A stretch of DNA of 64,000 nt from Chrysemys picta bellii (taxonomy: Eukaryota > Chordata > Testudines > Emydidae). Every line of letters starts with the position of its first letter. The first letter of the stretch is position 1. A model generated the notes under the pieces. It worked only from the letters and a program-made list of their open reading frames with translations, searched no databases and had not been told where the DNA came from. The position numbers and the translations under genes are program-made. Of the stretch, positions 11,341 through 23,494 are shown in pieces. The stretch lies in assembly GCF_011386835.1 (NCBI RefSeq), contig NC_088800.1:12610572-12674571 (forward strand), in the 5' to 3' direction.

Positions 11341-13179
11341 ATAGGCAGGTGCCCTTCTGTGCCTGCACAGGGTTCTGGGGAGCATCTCCAGTTGGTAATA
11401 AATAAGCAGTGGAATTTGCATGAGTGGGGCACCAGGTTTTGTAGGGGGGGAGAAAACAAGTCAGACCTAATTCAGATTGTCCTCTTCAGACCCGGAAACA
11501 GGGTCTCCAGATACAAGTCCCTATATCTGTTCCAGCTAATACAGCATCAGGCAGATACCAATACATTTCTGAATATCGCTGCACCTTGGCAGTAGCTTCT
11601 TTCACTCCAAGCTTTGCCTGCCTAGCAAATCTTCAGCACTTAACTCCTTAGCTGCTGGCATTGCCTGCCTGGAATATCCTAGGGGACTACTCCTCTGTGC
11701 TGCAGTGGAAAGTGGCTTTGTGCCTCTGAGTACTGACCTTTTATTGGAAAGCTGCAACTCCACTAGTTAAGGATCACCCAGATCTAGGGGGCAGCAGGAG
11801 AGGTGTCCCATGGAGCAGGGATATTAGGCCTCAGATAAGGGAAGTGGTTAGAAGGGGACATTTTCAAAGCAGTGCAAGGGATTTAGTGGTGGGACTTGAG
11901 TTGACATTATATTTCCCAGGCATTGCTTTGACAAAATTACAACCTCAGTGCTACCTTCAATCTACAATGCGCTAATGCTATTAAACAGACACAGACATTA
12001 AAGCACTGACTTAAATCTTGGAGTGCCATAATGCTATTAAACAGGACAATCGCAAATCTAACATTTGGTCTTGATTGATGATGTGCTAGGGATATGCTGG
12101 GCGGCCCAGCACTGTCATAGGCAAAACTGCTTATTTAAAAGGTCATGCTTTTCTTACTGCAACTGAAATGCTCTGTCAGCTTCATTTGTGTAGAGCAGGA
12201 GGACACCAACTAGGTTAATTGCAGGAGGGTATTCCCCTAGGATATCCTGCAGATGGGGCTCTATTCCTGACTCCAAAGGGGAAGTAGTGGTGACCCTCGG
12301 CACATCCTCAGCATACCCTGGGGTGTTACGGAACGTAGGGATATTTCTCACTCACAAGCAAGGCTGTTTTCTTATTTTGCATTTTTTAGAAGGTCAGATG
12401 CAGCGCCCTGTGTTCTGCAGGGAGTACGATGGGAGCGGGATGCTTTGCCGAGAAGTCTCCTACCAGATACTGTTGCATTGTGGTGGCCCTCTAGTGGCAA
12501 TTTCTGCTGTTCTAAGGAAACTATGTAAAAATCTCCATCCACTACTGCAGAAGTAGAGATTGGGCTCTGGAAACAGAGGAGCAAGAATCCAAAACTGGGA
12601 GGAGGAGGAGGAGGAAGAGGCTGCAAAAGAGAGAGAGAAGGACCCCTTTTGATTTCCAAAACTTTTGTTTAAACAGAATCTATTGGTGATTCTGCCCCTG
12701 GCTTAGGGCCATATGTTATTTTCTGCTCACACAAATTGATGGGAATCAGTGGACTTAGGGTTAGTGGGTGGGCAAGTGGGTAATGCAAATGCTTCCCTTT
12801 CTCTCTGACCATGTGGAAGATCTTCCATGGGGCCGAGTTGGTGTCAGATTTTGCCTGGCAGGTGGGGAGCAGGGGGGAGCAAAGGCACTCTCTGCAGCAC
12901 TGGCTCCCTTCAGTTGTCCCTGTCTGCACTAAGTGATGCCAGTTCCTCCTGTGTCTGGAGGATGCTTGTGGGGCAGCCTGATCCAAATCCCAGTGGACGC
13001 AGTGGAGAAACTCCCACTAATTTCAACAGGCTATGGATCAAGCCCCAGCAGCCCTGTAGACACAGGCACAGCTACTGGACTATAGGGCTTCACTTTGGAT
13101 GTTCCTGGCTTCTACAGCTCTATGTGGACTTCAGGAAGCCAACCCCCCTGCCCATCCTGGGATGGTATGAAGGAGGAAG

Positions 13180-13180
13180 T

Positions 13181-13236
<56 letters not shown>

Positions 13237-13238
13237 TC
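13180..13238 (+). repeat. (TTTC)n microsatellite
   Basis: About 14.5 uninterrupted TTTC units. A second TTTC tract of about ten units lies at 56803-56842. The purine strand GAAA is read in frame as Lys-Glu-Arg repeats in spurious open frames; these are not proteins. Confidence 0.97.
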
Positions 13239-14060
13239 ACGGCCAAGTTCCCCTTTAAACGACTTTTTCCAGCAGAGAGGCTGCAAATATTTCTTAGATG
13301 TTGTTTTGATAAAATCTGAGCAGAACAGCTAACATATTTCAATCATTTGGAAAACCTTCCCCCTGCGTTCTCCCCCGCCCCCAAGAAATGGAACATACTG
13401 TTAACTCCCCCCCGCCTTTTTTTTTTCTTTTAAGCTACTGAGAAGCTTAATGAACCCTGGGCATGCATGTAGCTTTTTCACATTTGCAAACTTTTGTTGC
13501 TAATTAAATTCATTAATATTAGTTAGAGGCAGATTGGCCAATATTTACCAAGAGCGGGCATGCAGTAAACAAAATGCCAATGGACTCTGTGGCTCAATTG
13601 ATGGATTCCCTACAGAAAACCCTACCAGGCGGAAGCAGTCTTAGTTGAATTGCCTCTGTGTTGCAAAAGGGATAAAATCTCAATGATTTTATTATTAGTT
13701 AAGGGCCCACAGTGTGCTCAGCCTTGTATGATACAGGCAGACAGACCTTCCCTCAGTGCTTAGTTTGTAATGAAAGAGGTGCTGGGGCTCAAGCAACGTT
13801 TTACATTCATCACTGATGTGGCAAGCATGGAGGTGCCATGGCTATGAACTGCCAAGCATAATGGTGTCGGCTTAGCCCTGGCACAAATTAAGCACTGCCT
13901 TCCCTACCCTAGAGAGGTTACCATTGACGGCTACAGTCCTGCAAAGAGCTCCCTGCGGGCTAACCCTATTTCCATACAAAACTCATTGCCGGATCAGGGC
14001 TTAACCTTGGGAATGATTGGAAGGGAACTCCTCCAATGCAGGTAGACATTTCACTGTTCC
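13239..14060. other. Unassigned interval with an AT-rich homeobox-like patch
   Basis: No gene or delimited repeat is recognised. The stretch 13490-13560 has TTGCTAATTAAATTCATTAATATTAG-like AT-rich sequence with several TAATTA/ATTAAT cores in unique DNA. Confidence 0.35.
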
Positions 14061-14061
14061 T

Positions 14062-14262
14062 GGTGTAACCCACACACCTCCTGGGTGTGGTGTTCTGTCC
14101 CATGTAGTGGCACCAAGACCACTTAGAGAGAGATTAATGAGCTAAGGCTGTAGAGCGGACTAACAGCCATATGGCTTTTAGCTCAGGCAGTAGAGGCTCA
14201 TGCACTAAACTTCAGAGGTCCCAGGTTCGATCCCGCCCGACGATGACTGGGGTCTGTCGGTG
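14062..14262 (+). mobile_element. tRNA-derived SINE (second family), copy 1
   Basis: The head carries an A box (TTTAGCTCAGGCAGTAGAGG, 14177-14196) and a B box (GGTTCGATCCC, 14224-14234) with tRNA-like spacing of about 30 bp. They are preceded by a block with GTAGTGGCACCAAGACCACT and ATTAATGAG. A minus-strand copy lies at 42577-42771 with the same block order. The long sequence upstream of the A box means the tRNA-like part is not at the element's 5' edge, so this may be a composite. Ends are approximate. Confidence 0.65.
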
Positions 14263-14845
14263 CTCTAGGAGACAATTTCAGCAGAAGCGTCAGTGAGTGA
14301 ATGAACATGGAGACCAACCTGCACTTTCACCCCAGGTGGTGGAGCTTCTCAGTGAGGTTGAGACATGTTGCTAGGGAGGCTACCAGTCCATTGCCATTAT
14401 TTTACTAGTTCTGGCTGTATGTAGAGAGTTTTGGCCTCAAGCCCTGGCAATGTACTTGCCAGCACAAAACCCAGTGTAGATACTGAGTCAGAGAGCTCAG
14501 GTTCTCTCTCTGCAGTGGGCTGGTGGGGTTTAATCAGATCTTGCTAAAAAGGCGGCACTCCTTGATCAGCTGAAAATGGGACTGCACCAGACTCATCTCC
14601 TATGGAACAGTCACTTCCCAGCAATGCTCCTTGAACAAGAGGAGTGGTGGTTTCCTGGGCACAACCGTCCAGAATGTGGCATGGCAGGTAATCAGACAGC
14701 TATGTGGAAACTCATAGATCCTCCTGTAAAACTCTCAGACATCACTGCAGGCATCTGTTTCTCCCCTGCATTTTCACTGAACTCTCTCATCCCCTTCCTC
14801 TTCAGAGTGCAACTTAAAGGGCCGCTGTCAAACCATAAGTTACAC

Positions 14846-15019
14846 CAGGGATCAGCAACCTTTGGCGCGTGGCACGTCAGGGAAATCTGCTGGTGGGTTG
14901 GGCTGGTTTGTTTACCTGCAGTGTCCGCAGGTTCGGCTGATCGCGGCTCCCACTGGCCGCAGTTCGCCACTCCAGGCCAATGGGGGCGGTGGGAAGCAGC
15001 GCGGGCTCAGGGACATTGA
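14846..15019. mobile_element. hAT MITE, family 2b, right-truncated
   Basis: It starts CAGGGATCAGCAACCTTTGG and runs through the TTTGTTTACCTGCAGTGTC, GATCGCGGCTCCCACTGGCC and GGCCAATGGGGGCGG blocks to about the fold-back centre (AGGGACATTG), then stops. The right arm and right inverted end are missing. The left flank AGTTACAC has TA at positions 4-5, as in sister insertions. Confidence 0.75.
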
Positions 15020-16323
15020 CAGCATCCTATTGCGTTCTGGAAGCAAATGGAGAAAAATGTCTCTAGGTCCCTGGAGAGGGACCAGAATAATTTTTCCAAG
15101 ATACCAGAATCTCTGTTTCACTGGAGTTCTCCTTTGTTTCCTCTAGTAATCAGAATCCATGTTGTAGGATCAAAGAGGAGACTGCTGCTAGAAATTAGAT
15201 CAGGCATTGGGTGGGGAATACGCAGGAGGAGCAGATGGAGTCTAAGAAATATAGGTTCTGTTTCCATGCAAGTGCCCTCAGAGCCAGGTTCTGCTAACTC
15301 TTGAACAGGTGTGCAAGTGGGGAGGGCACAAGGAACTCCGCTCTTTTTGCCATGTGCAGGGCTGGTTAGAATCCTTTTGGGGATCCTGGTCTGTGGTCCC
15401 TTAGTGCCTCTGAAGGTGCTATGGAGTGGGAAGTGGGAGAGATTGGGCCGGTCATGGCTCCCCCCACCCCTTTCCTTCTCCACCGGCCTGCAGAACTGGA
15501 CAGGTATGGAGAGTTCCACACCTTCTCCAAGGTTGATATAGAATGTGCCCCAGTGTGCACTGACTGAGAGCCCAGAGAAGAATTTTGGCTTAGTCCTTCC
15601 TCCCAGTGACAACATGCCCTTCCACACCCCCGTTGCTGTGCCCGCCAGTGCCCAAGGCACAGTCTAGGCCTGGAATAGTGCCAGCATGTGGACACTGCAG
15701 CTCTCTAACTGGAAACCGGCGAGAGAGAGACATGGAGACAAACAGATTTTAGGGGGTTCTCTGAGACAGGTGCTGAATCTGGTTCCTTCTATTATATTGT
15801 TGATGCAATTGTTAAATCAAAGCATTTCACTGACTGCTGAGTCTGCCTCCTTCCTCAGGAATACTACAGAAGTTAAGAAAGGGGACTGAGAAAGACCAGT
15901 AGGGTTAAATTCCAGATCTGCATTGGTATAAACAAGAGCAGAATCTGGCCAATAATACCGAAGAAGACTTTTTCCTAAATGCACTGCTCTGACCAGTGAG
16001 GTAGCCACAGCCCTTTACATTTTTCTTCTCTATGCAGGTTCATTATTCCTCCTGAAATTCAGCATGTTATTTTAAGCAGCATCTTAGAGAATAATGTCCG
16101 GTATTTAATTAACCACATAAAATAATATACGCACATCAATATGCACTCCAGCCAACAAGAAGAGAATCAATAGTACACCTGCTCTTAAATGACGGAGATG
16201 TGTCTGAATGAAGATGAGGAAGGAAGCAGGGAACTTACAAAGTGGTAATTACTTCAGAGATAAAAAATTAATAGAGACTTATGAGGAGAAAGCCAAAAGC
16301 AGTGAATGATTGAACTGCGAACT

Positions 16324-16440
16324 AAGGGCCCGGTTCTCCTCCCATCGAAGTCAATGGCAAAACTTCCAGGGTCTGATTCTGCAAATACTACATGCAGAGC
16401 AACTCAGCTTCCTTTGAAATCTATGGCTTCATAGTCCTAT
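16324..16440. repeat. Short fold-back repeat fragment (GGGCCCGGTTCTCC type)
   Basis: The left arm GGGCCCGGTTCTCCTCCCAT is followed by CGAAGTCAATGGCAAAACTTCC and by GGTCTGATTCTGCAAATAC. These are pieces of the GGCCC-ended palindromic repeats seen elsewhere in the window, here without a clear right arm. Confidence 0.4.
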
Positions 16441-16565
16441 GGTAAGCCCCTGGGGAAAGGGCAGCCTTTTTGTTTTGTGTTTGTGGCTTCAGAGCACTTA
16501 GCACAAAGGGGTCCTGGGCCATGATTGGGGCTGCTACGTGCTACCGTAGTACAAATAATGAATAC
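16440..16565 (+). repeat. L2-like non-LTR 3' tail
   Basis: Order of blocks: GGGGAAAGGGCAGCC, TTTTGTTTTGTGTTTG, CACTTAGCACAAAGGGGTCC, GGCCATGATTGGGGCTGC, GCTACCGTAGTACAAATAAT. The same order occurs at 19885-20010 and 28881-29095, and a partial version at 25255-25330. The 28881 copy follows an open frame like the end of a LINE ORF2, so these are taken as 3' tails of an L2-like LINE or of SINEs sharing that tail. Confidence 0.6.
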
Positions 16566-16789
16566 ATTAATCAGCTCTTGACATCAGTGGGAGCAGGACT
16601 GGGCCCTTGCTGTCAGAGTGAAATGCAATAGGGTGTGCTACTGCCCTGAGTGGTATTGTAAGAGGTACTAAGGGCAAACAACTGCAAGGAGGTCCTGTTC
16701 CTAGGGAGTTTTCATTGGTTTCAGAGGGTGTAGGATGGATCAAGCCCTGAGAGGTTTAAACAAGGGTTATTAGGAGTAGGGAGGGAGCC

Positions 16790-19105
16790 TAAAGGGAATG
16801 GGGAAAAGGAGTGATCAGCAAAAAAAGCGACATCATGGAGGTTAGAAAATATAGGAAAAAAGTGAGACTTGCTAGAAGTCGAGCTGAATGAGCTCTTTCC
16901 AATAAAATGAAAATAAGAGATTTTTAGTCATATAAATAAAAAGAGAAAAGGGATGGAGGAGGTCGAGTCACTATGCAGAGTGGATGGGAAAGAGATTAAA
17001 GTTAATCTAGGTATGGCCCATAAGATAAATGAATACTTTGCCTGGGTTTTCAGTAAGGATGATAATATGGAACACGTGCATGAAGGCAGGATGGCTGAAG
17101 GAAATCAGTGTCTAGAAATGGAAATTACCACATCTGAGACGGAAGAAAAAAACTTAAAGAGGTTGATGTGCTCAAATCAGGGACCAGATAATTTTCATCG
17201 CAGAATACTGGCACATGAGATTGCTAGTCCGGTAGCAAGGATTTTTAATAAATCCATCTATATGGAAATAGTACCATCTGATTGGAGAATAGCTAATGGC
17301 ATACCTATATTAAGAGACAGAAAAAAAGTGATCCGGGCAATTATAGATCCATTAGTCTGACCTTAGTATTATACAAGGTTTTAGAAGAAATTGTGAAGGA
17401 AAGAATAATTAAATTCATGGAGGTAAAAGGTAAATGGGGTATAATGCAATGTGAGTTCACCAAAGGAAGATGATGTCAGACTAACCTGATTTCCTTCATT
17501 GAGCAAATAACTGATTTTTTAGATAAGGGAAGTACAGTAGATTTATCATACTTGGATTTCAGTAGAGCATTTGACATGGTACCACATGGGAAATTATTAG
17601 TTATATTAGGTAAAATGGGGCATCAGCTCAAGAACACTAAGGTGGATAAGGAACTGGCTAAACGAGAGAAGGCAACGGGTTGTGGTGAAAGGTGAATTAT
17701 CAGGGGAGGCATCGTCAATACAGAGGAGGATCGGACTATTTACAGGAAGATCTGGATGGCCTTAAAGCCTGGAGTGACAGAAATGGGATGAAATTCAGTA
17801 GTGCAAAGTGCAAGGTCATCCATATAGGATCTAATAATAAGAATTTCTGCTTCAAGCTGAAGGCTCATTGGTTGGAAGCAACAGAGGAGGAGAGAGACCC
17901 GGGTATGTCCGTTGATCACAAGATGACTATGAGCCACCAATGCAATGGCAAATGTGATCCTTGGATGTATCAGGTGAGGCATTTCCAGTAAAGATACAGA
18001 AGCATTAATGCCATTGTAGAAGACACTAGTAAGACCGCATTTGAAATACTGTGTCCAATTCTGGTCACCCATGTTCAAGAAAGATGAATTCAAACTGGTT
18101 CAGGTGCAGAGAAGTGCTACTAGGATGGTCAGGGAAATGGAGGGCCTGTCTTATGAGAGGACACTGGAAGAGTTTGGCTGGTTTAGTCTAGCAAAGAGAA
18201 GGCTGGCGGGGGTGGAGGGAATATGATTGTGCTCTACAAGTACATTTGGTGGCAGGAATAAATACTAGGGAGGGTGAGGAGGTATTTAAGCTAAAGGACA
18301 ATGCTGGCACATGAACAAATGGATATAAGCTGGCCATGAACAAATTCAGGCCAAAAATTAGAAGATTTCTAACTATCAGAGGGGGTAGTTTTGGAATAGC
18401 CTCCCTCCCAATCGGAGTTGTGGGACCAAACAACTGAATTAGTTTTAAGAGGGAGCTGGAAAAATTTATGAGTGCAGTTGTATGACAGGATTGCCTGTGA
18501 TGGTAGGGGGCGGGGTTCAACAGTCCTGAGGCTCACTTCTGGTTTATGGTGTATGTTCCTAAAGGCTCGTGCTTCAGGGTTTCAGCCGGCTGCCTGCAGG
18601 AAAGTGTTTTCTCCTCCTGCTCTAATGGATTCTGAAGTGGAGTTTTTGTTTGTTTGTTGCTTTATTTATTTTTAAAATCTCCTTCCTCTGAAGTATCAGG
18701 GGTGGCCCTGGCTGGAGATGGGACATTGGGTGGGGTGGGCCAGGGCTCTGAGGTGGTACCACAGATTCCCTCTCATTGGTGCTTGGGCTGGCTGGCTCTT
18801 GCTCACATGCGCAGGGTCTAAGTAATCACCATGGGTGAGGTCAGGAAAGAATTTTCTCCCGGTTCAGATTGCAAATGACCCTGGAGTCTTTTTTCATCTT
18901 CCTCTGAGTGTGGAGCACAGGTTACTTGCCAGGATCACCTGGGTATATCTCACTTAATCAATTCTCTGTCATTACAGGAGCCTCGGGCAGTGGTGCACCT
19001 TGGTCCCATCTGTTCTGTGCCTGTGACATACAATACCTTAGTCTCCAGCGGGTTAATACTTTGGTTGGTGGATTTAGTATGTGGGTGCTGGGTAAATGGC
19101 CCTAA
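16790..19105 (+). pseudogene. Degenerate L3/CR1-clade LINE, ORF2 remnant and 3' UTR
   Basis: Pieces of one LINE ORF2 occur in order but in several frames. 16953-17360 holds the pre-RT and early RT region (..KINEYFAWVF.., ..SNQGPDNFHRRIL..). About 17540-17600 holds SYLDFSRAFDMVPHGKLL, the first catalytic-Asp motif. 17640-17690 holds RWIRNWL.. and 17740-17990 the thumb region (LQEDLDGLKAWSDRNGMKF..). 18041-18226 holds the C-terminal region (KYCVQFWSPMFKK..). Between RWIRNWL and LQEDLDGL the segment that should carry the (F/Y)ADD box is gone, so the element cannot be active. The 3' UTR blocks (AAGAATTTTCTCCC, CTCTGAGTGTGGAGCACAGG) extend to about 19100. The ORF1 and endonuclease parts are missing (5' truncation). 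Confidence 0.85.
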
Positions 19106-19884
19106 ATGTTCATAACTTCATTATTTTAAAACAGGTTTTTACAAATGTAGTGCAACATTTGCTGGGTGTATGTTGTGTCTCCCTCTAGTGGCTGGCCCAC
19201 AAGATGATGACAACCTACCACTGTTACAAGAGAGTAGAACTATTCCTTTAGTTCAAACTGTAGAGGGCTGTACTGCAGTGCTGAAGGTCTGAGTGCTAAC
19301 AGAAGTCACTGTATTTGCAACACACCTAGTCGCCACTGGGAACCACTTGAATGTCAAAGATTCAAAGTGTTTTTCGAATTCTCTGCGGGGGGGGGAAAAA
19401 GCAGATCAGAAAACAGAACAGGTTGAAGCAATTTGCAAAATCTTTCCGTGACAAATACACTTGAACCTTTGACTGAATATAGGACCTTCCAGCTGCAAAT
19501 ATGACTTTTTTACACAGTTCGGAGTGTGTGAAAACAGGGTTAAAATGAGGGCATCAGAGAAGCTAAGTCCTGAAAATGGAAAGAGACTGTAGGTACTTTC
19601 ATGTCAGGATAACACTTTGCTAGGGGAGGGAATCTTGCACTGCTGTTACCCATGCTGTATCCATTCTGTGGTTTATACAGATATGCACATGCTTTGGTCT
19701 GCAGGGACCTGCCAATTTGTTGCCTTTCACTAGTACCACATTCTTTTAAAAGAGAAAAAATGGAAGACTTTTAAACTAATTCCCCAGGGGGGAGAGAGAC
19801 GGGACAGGGGGCTGACTCCCCACCCCATCCTCTAACCACCAGCCCACATTCCTGCAGGGATCAAGGGAATATGCCCACAAGGCT
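19106..19884. other. Unassigned interval with probable old repeat
   Basis: The block 19165-19320 (TGTCTCCCTCTAGTGGCTGG ... CTGTAGAGGGCTGTACTGC) looks like interspersed repeat sequence, without definable ends. No gene is seen. Confidence 0.35.
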
Positions 19885-20010
19885 TCTTTCATTTGATGGG
19901 CTAGGAAGAACAGAGTTATCAGTTTGTTCTGTGTTTGTACTGCACCTAGCCCAATGGGCTCTTGGTCCATGACAAGGGCTCCTAGGCACTATGGTAAGAC
20001 AAATAATAAA
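19885..20010 (+). repeat. L2-like non-LTR 3' tail, with mariner-type insertion at its end
   Basis: Blocks GTTTGTTCTGTGTTTGTAC, GCACCTAGCCCAATGGGC, TTGGTCCATGACAAGGGC, TCCTAGGCACTATGG and AATAATAAA form the same 3' tail as at 16440. A mariner-like MITE begins two bases after the terminal AATAATAAATA. Confidence 0.6.
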
Positions 20011-20012
20011 TA

Positions 20013-20204
20013 CACCTCTACCCCGATAGAACGCGACCCGATATAACACGAATTCAGATATAACGCGGTAAAGCAGTGCTCCGGGGGGGGGGGCGGGGCT
20101 GCGCACTCCGGTGGATCAAAGCAAGTTCAATATAACACGGTTTCACCTATAACGTGGTAAGATTTTTTGGCTCCCGAGGACAGCGTTATATCAAGGTAGA
20201 GATG
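20013..20204. mobile_element. Mariner/Tigger-type MITE (192 bp) with TA duplication
   Basis: The left end CACCTCTACCCCGATAGAAC and the right end, read inverted CATCTCTACCTTGATATAAC, form a 22-bp inverted repeat with three or four mismatches. TA dinucleotides flank both sides (20011-20012 and 20205-20206), as expected for Tc1/mariner insertion. Subterminal GATATAACACG/TATAACGCGG motifs recur in both orientations. The interior has a G-run at about 20083-20092. No transposase is present. Confidence 0.85.
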
Positions 20205-20206
20205 TA

Positions 20207-21042
20207 AGAATCCCCTGATTCAATGGGATCCCTGATATTTGATCAGGCGCGATCAGGCTTGGTCATGAATATTTATCAGACTGAAAAATCAATACTTCTG
20301 AGCTAAAGACGACTTGATGCCGAGGGTGCACTTGGAGCACCAAACGTCCTGTGGGTTGGTTGAAGACAAGAAGTACCTATCAGTCTTTGGGCAGCAGCAC
20401 CGCAGCGGGTCAGTGCTAATATGCTTTTCACCTTTTGGGTGAACAATTCACTTCCCCCTCTTTGGGACAAGGATTTTAAGGGGAACGAATGGTTCTTTTT
20501 AGTCCCACTGAAATACAAAGAGAGAGACTGACATGGGCAACCAGCTAGAGATGAAGCCATAAACCTTCCTGAAAGCCACAGATAAACTTTTACATTGACA
20601 TTATGAAAAGGTGAAGATCAGGAATTTATTCTTTCCTCCGGAGCGCTGGGCAGAAAAGTGTCTGGCTCCTTCCCACTTGAGCGAATGCAGATATCTATCT
20701 GCAGCCCTGTGGTGCCACCCTTTTACACGCGCTAGTAGGTCATGGTGTTTAAGCTGGTATGCTGTGAACAGATAAGCCTCTTGAAAGGAAAGGGATGGGG
20801 GCAAAGCCAGAGAAAAACTCCATGGCTTCACCATCCTTTAACTTGCACAAGAGCGCCTGTCTTGTGCTTGTCTTTTCATCTGTTTTTGCACATCTGCAAA
20901 TCAAGGCAATTATGCTATCGGCCGGACGATGGGATATTTTAGGGAGCTATTAAGTCTTACTGACATCACAGCTGTCTTAGTAAAATGGCAGAGAGTGAGA
21001 TGCTGTCTGTGGGCTTAATAGGATGCTTTAACGAAACCATCT
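20207..21042. other. Unassigned interval
   Basis: A GATCAGGC doublet (20241-20260) is the only local repetition seen. No gene or delimited transposon is recognised. Confidence 0.35.
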
Positions 21043-21050
21043 ATCTAGAC

Positions 21051-21382
21051 CAGGGGTCGGCAACGTTCGGCATGCGGCTCGCCAGGGTAAGCACCCTGGC
21101 GGGCCGGGCCAGTTTTATTTACCTGCTGACGCAGCAGGTTCGGCCGATCGCGGCCCCCACTGGCCGCGGTTCGCCGTCCCGGGCCAATGGGGCGGTGAGA
21201 AGCCGCGGGCAAGCGATGTGCTGGCCGCGGCTCTCGCCGCCCCCATTGGCCTGGGACGGCGAACCGCGGCCAGTGGGGGCCGCGATCCGCCAAACCTGCC
21301 GCGTCAGCAGGTAAATAAAACTGGCCCGGCCCGCCACGGTGCTTACCCTGGCGAGCCGCGTGCCGAACGTTGCCAACCCTTG
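21051..21382. mobile_element. hAT MITE, family 2a, full length (332 bp)
   Basis: The ends are CAGGGGTCGGCAACGTTCGG and the complement of a slightly damaged copy at the right (GAACGTTGCCAACCCTTG). Each arm carries a GCAGGTTCGGCCGATCGCGG-like block and GGGCCAATGGGG. The flanks ATCTAGAC (21043-21050) and TCCTAGGG (21383-21390) share the core CTAG. Confidence 0.85.
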
Positions 21383-21390
21383 TCCTAGGG

Positions 21391-22213
21391 AGAAAGTGAG
21401 TTTTTAGGCAGAGTGCTGGTTGAAAGAGGGTTGGAGTTGTGAGCAAAGAAACTCTCTCTTGTTGTTTGATTCCTACAGTGTTCAGGCAAACAGGGCTTTG
21501 TACAGTATTTGTAATGCTGTTTGTTTACATCAAAGAAATTCCTGACTCCATCAACAATTTCTCCTCCTAATGGAAACAAACCACAAGACCCCAAATATGG
21601 GCTAATTGCTTGAGTCCAAAGGGGTAACAATATTACCCCAGATCCCCAAATTTTGAGCTTCCAGAACTCTGAGTTCACTCGGTGTTCACTCGGGCCATTT
21701 TTTTTCTTATTTTCTGGGAGGTAACTCACAAAGAGCCACTTTCCTACTGCATGCCTACTTAATCTTTTCAAAGACACTGGCAGCAATTTTTGTTATTTAA
21801 ACAAAAAAGAAAGCCTCCATATTTCCATAGATTTATATGGGCCAAGATTAAGCATCCTCTGTGGACCCATCTGCCTAAAGGCCTACATCTTATCTGATCA
21901 TTTCCATGGCAACAGCTGTGGGATTAGAAAGGGATGAAGGTTTAGGAATAGTTGCTGGAATTCCATGGAAGATGATGAATTGAGGATTAGTTCGTTACCT
22001 GCCAATGTTACCATGGCAATGTAAATTTACAAATTACACAGATTTAAGCTCCATCATTATTAATGTCTAAGGCAGATTTCCCCCCAAATCCCATGAAGAT
22101 GAGGTACTTCTCAAAGCTAGTGCTGAGATACCACAGCAAGTGAATGCATGATGAATAATTATAGCAGTATTAGATATGGCTAGGGATGTGTTAGCAGGAC
22201 AGATAATATCTTA
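21391..22213. other. Repeat-poor interval
   Basis: Nothing recognisable as a gene or transposon. The part 21990-22070 is AT-rich unique sequence with ACCATGGCAATGTAAATTTAC and CATTATTAATG, the kind of motif density seen in conserved non-coding DNA. No conservation data are available. Confidence 0.3.
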
Positions 22214-22343
22214 GGCCTTATTCTCATTTACGCCATGGCTCCTTAACACAGATCAGGCAATGTAAAGGGCCTTGACATCACTTTAAGGTCCCTTTACGTT
22301 GTCTCAATGAGGTAAAGGGGCTTTTGTATGAATGGGAATCAGG
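22214..22343. repeat. Short fold-back repeat (GGCC.TATTCTCATTTA type)
   Basis: The left arm GGCCTTATTCTCATTTACGC is the imperfect inverse of the right arm (TATGAATGGGAATCAGG), and the inner parts TAAAGGGCCTTGACATC and AAGGTCCCTTTACG also pair. Consistent with a palindromic interspersed repeat of about 130 bp. Confidence 0.5.
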
Positions 22344-23370
22344 TTCTATAATAGCAACTTGGTTCACTCGAGGAGGTGCTAGCAATTCCTTTATAAACTG
22401 TCCACCAAATATTCCAGAGAGAGGTAACCTTCTTGATGACTATTTATGGATGGTTTTGATCTAGTTAAAAATGCACCCTAACAATCAAAAGGGGTGGGGC
22501 TTTCAGGCTCAGGGGATGGGCCGCAAAGCTATTCACATTGGTATCAGCAGAGCACTTAAGACCAAGCCAATGATGATATTTCCATTGCTGCTGTTCTGTG
22601 GCCTCTGTGAAATGAGTTGCTGTCTTGGTCCAGTTTCTCCGATGATGTCAGAAAACCCACCATCGTGACTTTCCCTAACTGGTCCCCACAGTGGAGAGCC
22701 AAAGAAGCCCCAAGGACCTCTCTCTCTCACCGCTAGAGAAAGTCGTTCTGGGTCAGCACTGAGGCACTCTGGGTAACATTCACATAAGGTGGTAAAATGA
22801 CAATTGACTTCCAGGGGGTGAATTTGTCCAACGGTAGGGTGCGGTACAGGGGATTTGACACTGCTGCTGCCCCTATCCTGTACTTTGTCTGGGGAGAGAG
22901 AGTTTTGGTTCCAGTGTTATCAGTGCAGCATCTTTGCTGAGCACTAAACACACCAGTGTCTGGTGATCAGGCCCCTCATCTTGGGTGTTCATCACACTTT
23001 TGGGCCACGGCAGGATGACAGCTGTGAGCCTAGAGTGCACTAATAGCGGGTTCGTTGAACAGTGAAGAAACCAGCTGGTGCTGTGTGGGTGGGAAATCAA
23101 CTTGGAAAAGTCACACTCTGTTATGTTGCCCGCTCTGCCAACAGTGGAGCTGATTTTCTAGACTCAAAAACCCTGAAGCAACACCCCCCCCCCGCCAAAT
23201 CCAGTGTGTGTGGGGGGGGGAACTAAACTGAAAGTCAGGAGTTTGTGCTGACCGTGGAATCATTCACTCAGGGTGACTAGTCACCCATATATATGTATTT
23301 CTGAGTCACCCGTCAGGATGCCTTTTAGCACCATGCACCAATAAAGAAGTACACTGAGCATGCTCACAAA

Positions 23371-23494
23371 GGCCCTGATCCTGCAAGGAGCCGTGTTCAG
23401 GAGACCCTTGGACCCACAGGGCCAGTTGATTACAATGGCACTCCACACAGGGGCAGAGGTCTGCTTGAACTGGGTTTATTGCAAGATCAGGGCC
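23371..23494. repeat. Short fold-back repeat (GGCCCTGATCCTGCAA type)
   Basis: The arms GGCCCTGATCCTGCAAGG and (TT)GCAAGATCAGGGCC are almost exact inverses at a distance of 124 bp. The centre includes GATTACAATGGCACT. Related fragments start at 36921 and about 24990. Confidence 0.65.

Noticed and set aside
13180..13238. CRISPR-like or minisatellite array
   Set aside because: Simple TTTC repeat without spacers; the genome is vertebrate, where CRISPR arrays are not expected.
13112..13342. Lys-Glu-Arg repeat protein
   Set aside because: It is the translation of the (TTTC)n/(GAAA)n microsatellite.
14170..14245. Possible tRNA gene (good A and B boxes)
   Set aside because: A second, inverted copy with the same non-tRNA flanks at 42577-42771 shows it is a SINE; no proper acceptor stem or terminator was found.
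15118..15660. 180-codon minus-strand open frame
   Set aside because: No domain, signal or conserved pattern; overlapping frames on the same and the opposite strand are also open. Length alone is not convincing in 64 kb.
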